DNA from: JAKQIM01 sp964633225
Lineage (GTDB): Bacteria > Chloroflexota > Anaerolineae > Anaerolineales > UBA4823
Assembly: GCA_964633225.1 (NCBI GenBank)
Contig: CAZWFQ010000098.1
Coordinates: 1-10,040, forward strand
Direction of reading: 5' to 3'
DNA: 10,040 nucleotides
This document shows positions 6,468 through 10,040 of this stretch, one piece after another (position 1 is the stretch's first letter; the number at the start of each line of letters is the position of its first letter). Made by a program: the position numbers and the translations under genes. The notes under the pieces were generated by a model. That model did no database searches, was not told the DNA's origin, and saw only the letters and a program-made list of their open reading frames with translations.

Positions 6468-8870
6468 TTAGGGCTGCATAGCGGCCCGGACGGCATTGTA
6501 GGCATCTACAACGCCGTAGCCGCTAACGGTGCTGGGCATTTGATTGGCGCCGGGACAATCAGGCAGCAGGCCGCTAAATGGGCTGGCAGTATCGATCAGG
6601 ATCTGTTCGGTGCGTTCGATATCGCCGATCAGGGCCGGGTTGGCGGACCACATCAGGGCTACCACGCCAACCACATGCGGCCCAGCCATGGATGTGCCGC
6701 TAAAACTGGCGTATGTGTTTCCGGGCGTGCTGGAGAGCACATCTACACCAGGGGCCAGGATATCGGGTTTGACGCGTCCGCTGCCATCTGAAGTGACTGG
6801 GCCAATACTGCTGAAAGATGCAATCTGTCCGTAGCGGTCGAGCGCGCCTACCGAGAAAGCCTCATCGTAAATGGCAAGGGGCGTGTTTAGGGTACCACAT
6901 GCCGGGCCATCATTGCCGGCCGAGACGACTACGAAAACACCCGCAGCGCGCAGGCTGCGCACGGCATATAGGAGCGAGCCGGCATCGCAGCCTTCCAATT
7001 CAGGGCAGCCCCAAGAGTTGTTGATCACATGTGCGCCGAGAGTGGGGTCTCCATCTTGCAAGGGGTCGCCGTTTTGGGGGAAGGGCGCCAGCATGAACTG
7101 CATGCAGTCCAGGTATAGGGCGGGGTTACCCAGGTTGCGTGCCAGGTTGACACAAGCATACCAGGTTGCGCCGGGGGCAACCCCTGTGCTGCGTCCCAGG
7201 ATCGAGCCGAGCGTGTGTGTGCCGTGCCCGCCAATGTCGGTGGGTTGGGTGGTTCCATTCCATGGGTCATACCAATTGAAGTCGTTTTGTCCGCCCTGGC
7301 CGCGGTACGCTGCGGCAAGCTCGGGATGGTCACCTTGAACGCCGCTGTCAGATTGGCCAACGATGATGCCTTCGCCAGTGACCCCCAGCTCGTTCCAGAC
7401 GCGGTCGGCTGCAATGTTGGTCAGATTCCAGTCTGGCCCAGTGAAGGATGTCTGAACGCCCGTGCTGGTGGGTGGCGGGGCCGGCAGGGGGCGCATCCAG
7501 GGGTTGTCCAGCACGCGGTCAACTTCGGGGCGGGTGAGGAGCCACAGGCGCAGCAGTGGCCCTCCGTTGACCTGGATGGCGTTGACAAGATAGTAGGGTT
7601 GATAGTCCAGCCCCAACTGGTCAAAGGTGCTCCGTAATTCGGCTTGGGTGGTATTGGCATGCGAAACCAGGGTATCGTAGACGTATTGGCGGCGCTCAGG
7701 GTAAGATGCAATATCTGCAGCGCTGCTGACATTGGCCTGGTTTTCAAGTACCACATACAAGCCTTCACCGTGCAGGCCAGGCTGGCCAGCGATGGAATAT
7801 AGGGCAACGCTGGCAACGACTGCTACCAGTGCTGCAAGACCGAGCGCGATGGTGGAAAAGCGTTTGTTAGGCAAGGGGGTGGAGATCAGCTTTGTGGCCA
7901 AGATCAGCCCACCAATGATCCAGCCCAAAGCCAGGGCGGCCAGGGCGGCGTAGAAGGCCCAAGAAAGGCTCTCGCCGGCCGACATGCTGACGACCAGGGC
8001 CAGCTCATCTGCATCGAAGAGCATCATGGGCGCGGCGGCAGCCAGCCCAACCAGGATGGCGATGGAAGGCCAGGGCGAGCAGGAGTTGGCTCGTGTTTGA
8101 CTCGCCTGGGCTGCGACCCATCCCAGAGCTGGCAGGCTGATGACAAGCATGAATTGGAGCACTCCAAATGGAAAACCCAGGCTGCTGGCCATCACCATAA
8201 TGGCTGTGCCGCTGACGAAGCCGGTGAGCAGGAAATCAGAAATTGGTTGAACGGATGTGCGAGACAGAGGCTGGAGCAGAAACAATTCCAGCATGAGGGC
8301 TGCCGCCAGGCCAAAGCACAGGCCCGCCAGGAGTTGAAGGATCGTATCTAGCAGGGACCCAAGCGCCCCCCAGGCTAACCAGGGAAGGGCAAAGACAAAG
8401 GCTGTCAGGAACACGAGAAATAGGGTGGGCGTAGGTAAAGATGGGTGCAGGAGAGGCTTTTGTTTTTGCCGGCGCAGCATAATGGATGCCAGCCCAACTG
8501 CCAGGGCAGCATAGAGCAGGCTGAAAACGATATGCAGCAAGGCCTGGGTTTGCGAGGCGGTGGCAGCGGGCAGAAAGGCGGGGGCCATGAAAATGCCAAA
8601 TAAGGCGGCTAACAGCCAGGCCTGGAAGATGGCTTTATAGCGCGGTTGGCGCCAGAACATTGCCAGCGGCAGCAATGGGATGAGCAATAAAATGGTTTGT
8701 GCCAAGGGGAAGCCGGCGTAAGACCAGTTTGTGGTTGTGCTTGACATCCCAGCAGTGAAAAAGTGGGCCAGGCTTTGAGCACCGGTGATGGTAATCACCC
8801 AGATGCTGACGGCGATCAGTACGATGGGGCTAATGTAGTCGGGGGTAGATTCGTTGGTTGATGTATTCAT
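6468..8870 (-). CDS. Polytopic membrane protein with C-terminal subtilisin-like (S8) protease
   Basis: An 800-residue protein in three parts. Residues 1-360 hold about eleven hydrophobic helices (roughly 13-35, 54-73, 81-103, 107-131, 148-170, 174-199, 212-233, 234-254, 268-286, 303-327, 339-360). Basic clusters (R74/R77/K79, RRQKQK 133-138, R204, R260, K327/K336/R337) fall in every second loop, predicting N-in, C-out. Residues about 365-458 resemble an inhibitor-I9-type propeptide, followed by a proline-rich linker PLPAPPPTSTG (461-471). The S8 domain (about 480-795) has an intact triad: D508 in QSDSG, H549 in GGHGTHT, S727 in SGTSMAGPHV, plus oxyanion N653 in SAGNDGP. Six cysteines in this domain fit an extracellular location. 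The protease substrate is unknown. The ATG at 8870 has no clear ribosome binding site, so the start is less certain. It follows the hydrolase gene by 45 bases on the same strand. Confidence 0.9.
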   Translation of the reverse strand: MNTSTNESTPDYISPIVLIAVSIWVITITGAQSLAHFFTAGMSSTTTNWSYAGFPLAQTILLLIPLLPLAMFWRQPRYKAIFQAWLLAALFGIFMAPAFLPAATASQTQALLHIVFSLLYAALAVGLASIMLRRQKQKPLLHPSLPTPTLFLVFLTAFVFALPWLAWGALGSLLDTILQLLAGLCFGLAAALMLELFLLQPLSRTSVQPISDFLLTGFVSGTAIMVMASSLGFPFGVLQFMLVISLPALGWVAAQASQTRANSCSPWPSIAILVGLAAAAPMMLFDADELALVVSMSAGESLSWAFYAALAALALGWIIGGLILATKLISTPLPNKRFSTIALGLAALVAVVASVALYSIAGQPGLHGEGLYVVLENQANVSSAADIASYPERRQYVYDTLVSHANTTQAELRSTFDQLGLDYQPYYLVNAIQVNGGPLLRLWLLTRPEVDRVLDNPWMRPLPAPPPTSTGVQTSFTGPDWNLTNIAADRVWNELGVTGEGIIVGQSDSGVQGDHPELAAAYRGQGGQNDFNWYDPWNGTTQPTDIGGHGTHTLGSILGRSTGVAPGATWYACVNLARNLGNPALYLDCMQFMLAPFPQNGDPLQDGDPTLGAHVINNSWGCPELEGCDAGSLLYAVRSLRAAGVFVVVSAGNDGPACGTLNTPLAIYDEAFSVGALDRYGQIASFSSIGPVTSDGSGRVKPDILAPGVDVLSSTPGNTYASFSGTSMAGPHVVGVVALMWSANPALIGDIERTEQILIDTASPFSGLLPDCPGANQMPSTVSGYGVVDAYNAVRAAMQP

Positions 8871-8915
8871 GAGAGGTCGCTTTGAGAATGTTTTTGTTCC
8901 TGGGTTTTGAGTATG

Positions 8916-9926
8916 CTAATGAATTACCTGGCTGAGCCAGTGGTGGATGGCCTGGGCAGTCTGATGATAATTATGCTCCATCATCAGGTTGTGGGCTGCA
9001 TCCTCGACCAATAGGAAATCGGCATTGTAATGTGCGGCTGAGGCACGCTGCCCGGCCACGCTGACCACGGCATCTTTTTCAGCGGCAACCCACAGCATCG
9101 GGGTTTGAACGTCCTTGGCAGGATGCCAGCGGGGCGGATTGTGCTCCCACATGATCAGGGCTGATTCGGGACCAAGGCGGGCATGCAGTTCTGCGGGCGT
9201 GTAAATGGCCTTGTTTGAGATGAGCAGCCGGGCTGCGCTGGCAGGGTTCCTTACCAAAGCAGTTGTGCTCCACTCGACAGAGCAGAGTATACAGCCTAGT
9301 GGGTCTGCGCGCAGGAAAAGGGCGGCGGCGTCTAATGGCGCATTGTGAGATACCCAGGGCGCAACCAAAACGGCAGCGGGCAGGTCGTCGCCAACATGCT
9401 TAAGATACCACTGGGCCAGGGCTCCGCCCATGCTGTGTCCCATCAGGATGGGCTTGCCAGGGATGCGTTTCACTTCTTCTTTTAGAAAGCTCAGGTAATA
9501 TTCCAGAGAGCACATGCGGATTGGGCGTTGGACGGGCGAGCGGCCGTGGCCAGGCAAGCTAAAGGCGATGCTTTCCCAACCCCATTCGGCAAGAAGGGCT
9601 TGCCATTGCTGCCAGCACCAGGCCCCGTGCCACATGCCATGCAGCATCAGGATGGGCGTTTTCGAGCAAGGCTGGCGAGGTGTGTATCTGATGCGCTCAA
9701 TGCCGTTCTCGATGGTGTGCCGGACGGTGTATTGATCGTTTGTGCGCGTCGATGAGAAGGTGAGGCCTGTGTAGAGAGTGTTTTGTGGCTCTGCTAAGAC
9801 TTGTTGAATATTGATGCGATTTAGCTGCTTCATCACCCAGGTGAATTGGTAGATACCCCAGCCGGCCAATAATCCTAATCCCATCCCAAGCATTCCTGAA
9901 ATAAGCGGATTGCTATTTTTAGACAT
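8916..9926 (-). CDS. Alpha/beta hydrolase with N-terminal membrane anchor
   Basis: A 336-residue alpha/beta-hydrolase-fold enzyme. One hydrophobic helix (about 8-31, glycine-rich) anchors it to the membrane; basic residues on both sides (K3; K33, R38) leave the orientation open. The hydrolase core starts near residue 90: HGMWHGAW (96-103) is the oxyanion-hole region, GHSMGG (163-168) the nucleophile elbow with S165, D285 in AAEKDAVVS the likely acid and H312 in EDAAHNL the catalytic histidine. Residues about 190-265 form a cap. It could be an esterase, lipase or related hydrolase; the substrate is unknown. The ATG is preceded by GAGGTGA (9937-9931) at good spacing, and a promoter lies just upstream. 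It is probably co-transcribed with the S8 protease 45 bases downstream. Confidence 0.9.
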   Translation of the reverse strand: MSKNSNPLISGMLGMGLGLLAGWGIYQFTWVMKQLNRINIQQVLAEPQNTLYTGLTFSSTRTNDQYTVRHTIENGIERIRYTPRQPCSKTPILMLHGMWHGAWCWQQWQALLAEWGWESIAFSLPGHGRSPVQRPIRMCSLEYYLSFLKEEVKRIPGKPILMGHSMGGALAQWYLKHVGDDLPAAVLVAPWVSHNAPLDAAALFLRADPLGCILCSVEWSTTALVRNPASAARLLISNKAIYTPAELHARLGPESALIMWEHNPPRWHPAKDVQTPMLWVAAEKDAVVSVAGQRASAAHYNADFLLVEDAAHNLMMEHNYHQTAQAIHHWLSQVIH

Positions 9927-9943
9927 GGCGTCACCTCGTTCGT

Positions 9944-9972
9944 AGTTTAACCCACTTGATACGGCGCGTCAA
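9944..9972 (-). promoter_or_regulatory. Sigma-70-type promoter of the hydrolase-protease unit
   Basis: On the minus strand TTGACG (9972-9967) and TAAACT (9949-9944) are separated by exactly 17 bases, matching the -35 and -10 consensus at five and four of six positions. Transcription would start near 9937, giving a very short leader (about 11 bases) that begins at the ribosome binding site. Confidence 0.65.
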
Positions 9973-10040
9973 ATGAAATAATGCGAGGGATTCCGCAATA
10001 AATAGGTAATGAAGGAGCCGGGGACAAAAGCGGGGGCAAG
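9973..10040. other. Window edge without a supportable gene
   Basis: All three minus-strand frames are open from the edge for 23 to 35 codons, stopping at 9969-9971 in one case, and an ATG at 10009 opens ten plus-strand codons to the edge without a good ribosome binding site. Any of these could be a gene end or start, but nothing here distinguishes them from chance. Confidence 0.3.

Noticed and set aside
6417..6791. Plus-strand open frame of 124 codons starting at the proC stop
   Set aside because: It runs through the palindrome and then antisense to the catalytic end of the S8 protease; it is a shadow of that gene.
7215..7637. Plus-strand open frame of 140 codons
   Set aside because: Antisense to the propeptide and first catalytic region of the protease, with no start signals of its own.
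10009..10040. Possible start of a plus-strand gene at the right edge
   Set aside because: Only ten codons are visible and no convincing ribosome binding site precedes the ATG.

Overview
The window reads as ordinary chromosomal DNA of a moderately GC-rich bacterium. The combination of an actinobacterial-type inositol-1-phosphate synthase, GAF-domain histidine kinase, long extracellular subtilase and a yebC-ruvC-ruvA cluster points to Chloroflexota (Anaerolineae-like). That assignment is an inference from protein character, not something the sequence proves. Nine protein genes and one partial tRNA gene account for almost all of the window.

Layout. At the left edge, on the minus strand, is the 5' part of a tRNA-Pro(CGG) with its own promoter. 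Upstream of it, on the same strand, is a soluble GAF-HisKA-HATPase sensor kinase (127-1404). A 185-base divergent region (1405-1589) follows. It holds a 16-bp tandem repeat built round GCTAGC and an extended -10 promoter for the kinase. From 1590 the plus strand carries ino1 (inositol-1-phosphate synthase), then a good extended -10 promoter and a tight cluster: yebC, ruvC, a class I SAM methyltransferase, ruvA and proC. Gaps in this cluster are 18, 34, -1 and 24 bases, which suggests a single operon. A perfect 40-bp palindrome (6426-6465) sits between proC and the converging minus-strand genes and probably terminates both sides. The right part is a minus-strand pair: a membrane-anchored alpha/beta hydrolase (8916-9926) behind a clear -35/-10 promoter, followed 45 bases later by an 800-residue protein joining about eleven membrane helices to an I9-like propeptide and a subtilisin (S8) domain.

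How the genes fit together. ruvC and ruvA supply the Holliday-junction resolvase and the junction-recognition subunit; ruvB is not in the window. yebC next to ruvC is a very common bacterial arrangement. ino1 makes the inositol head-group precursor and proC the last step of proline synthesis. The hydrolase and protease look like a surface or envelope unit of unknown target.

I see no phage, insertion sequence, CRISPR array, toxin-antitoxin pair or defence system. The points most worth following are the polytopic membrane-subtilase architecture, the GCTAGC repeat array in the kinase leader, and the methyltransferase lodged between ruvC and ruvA.
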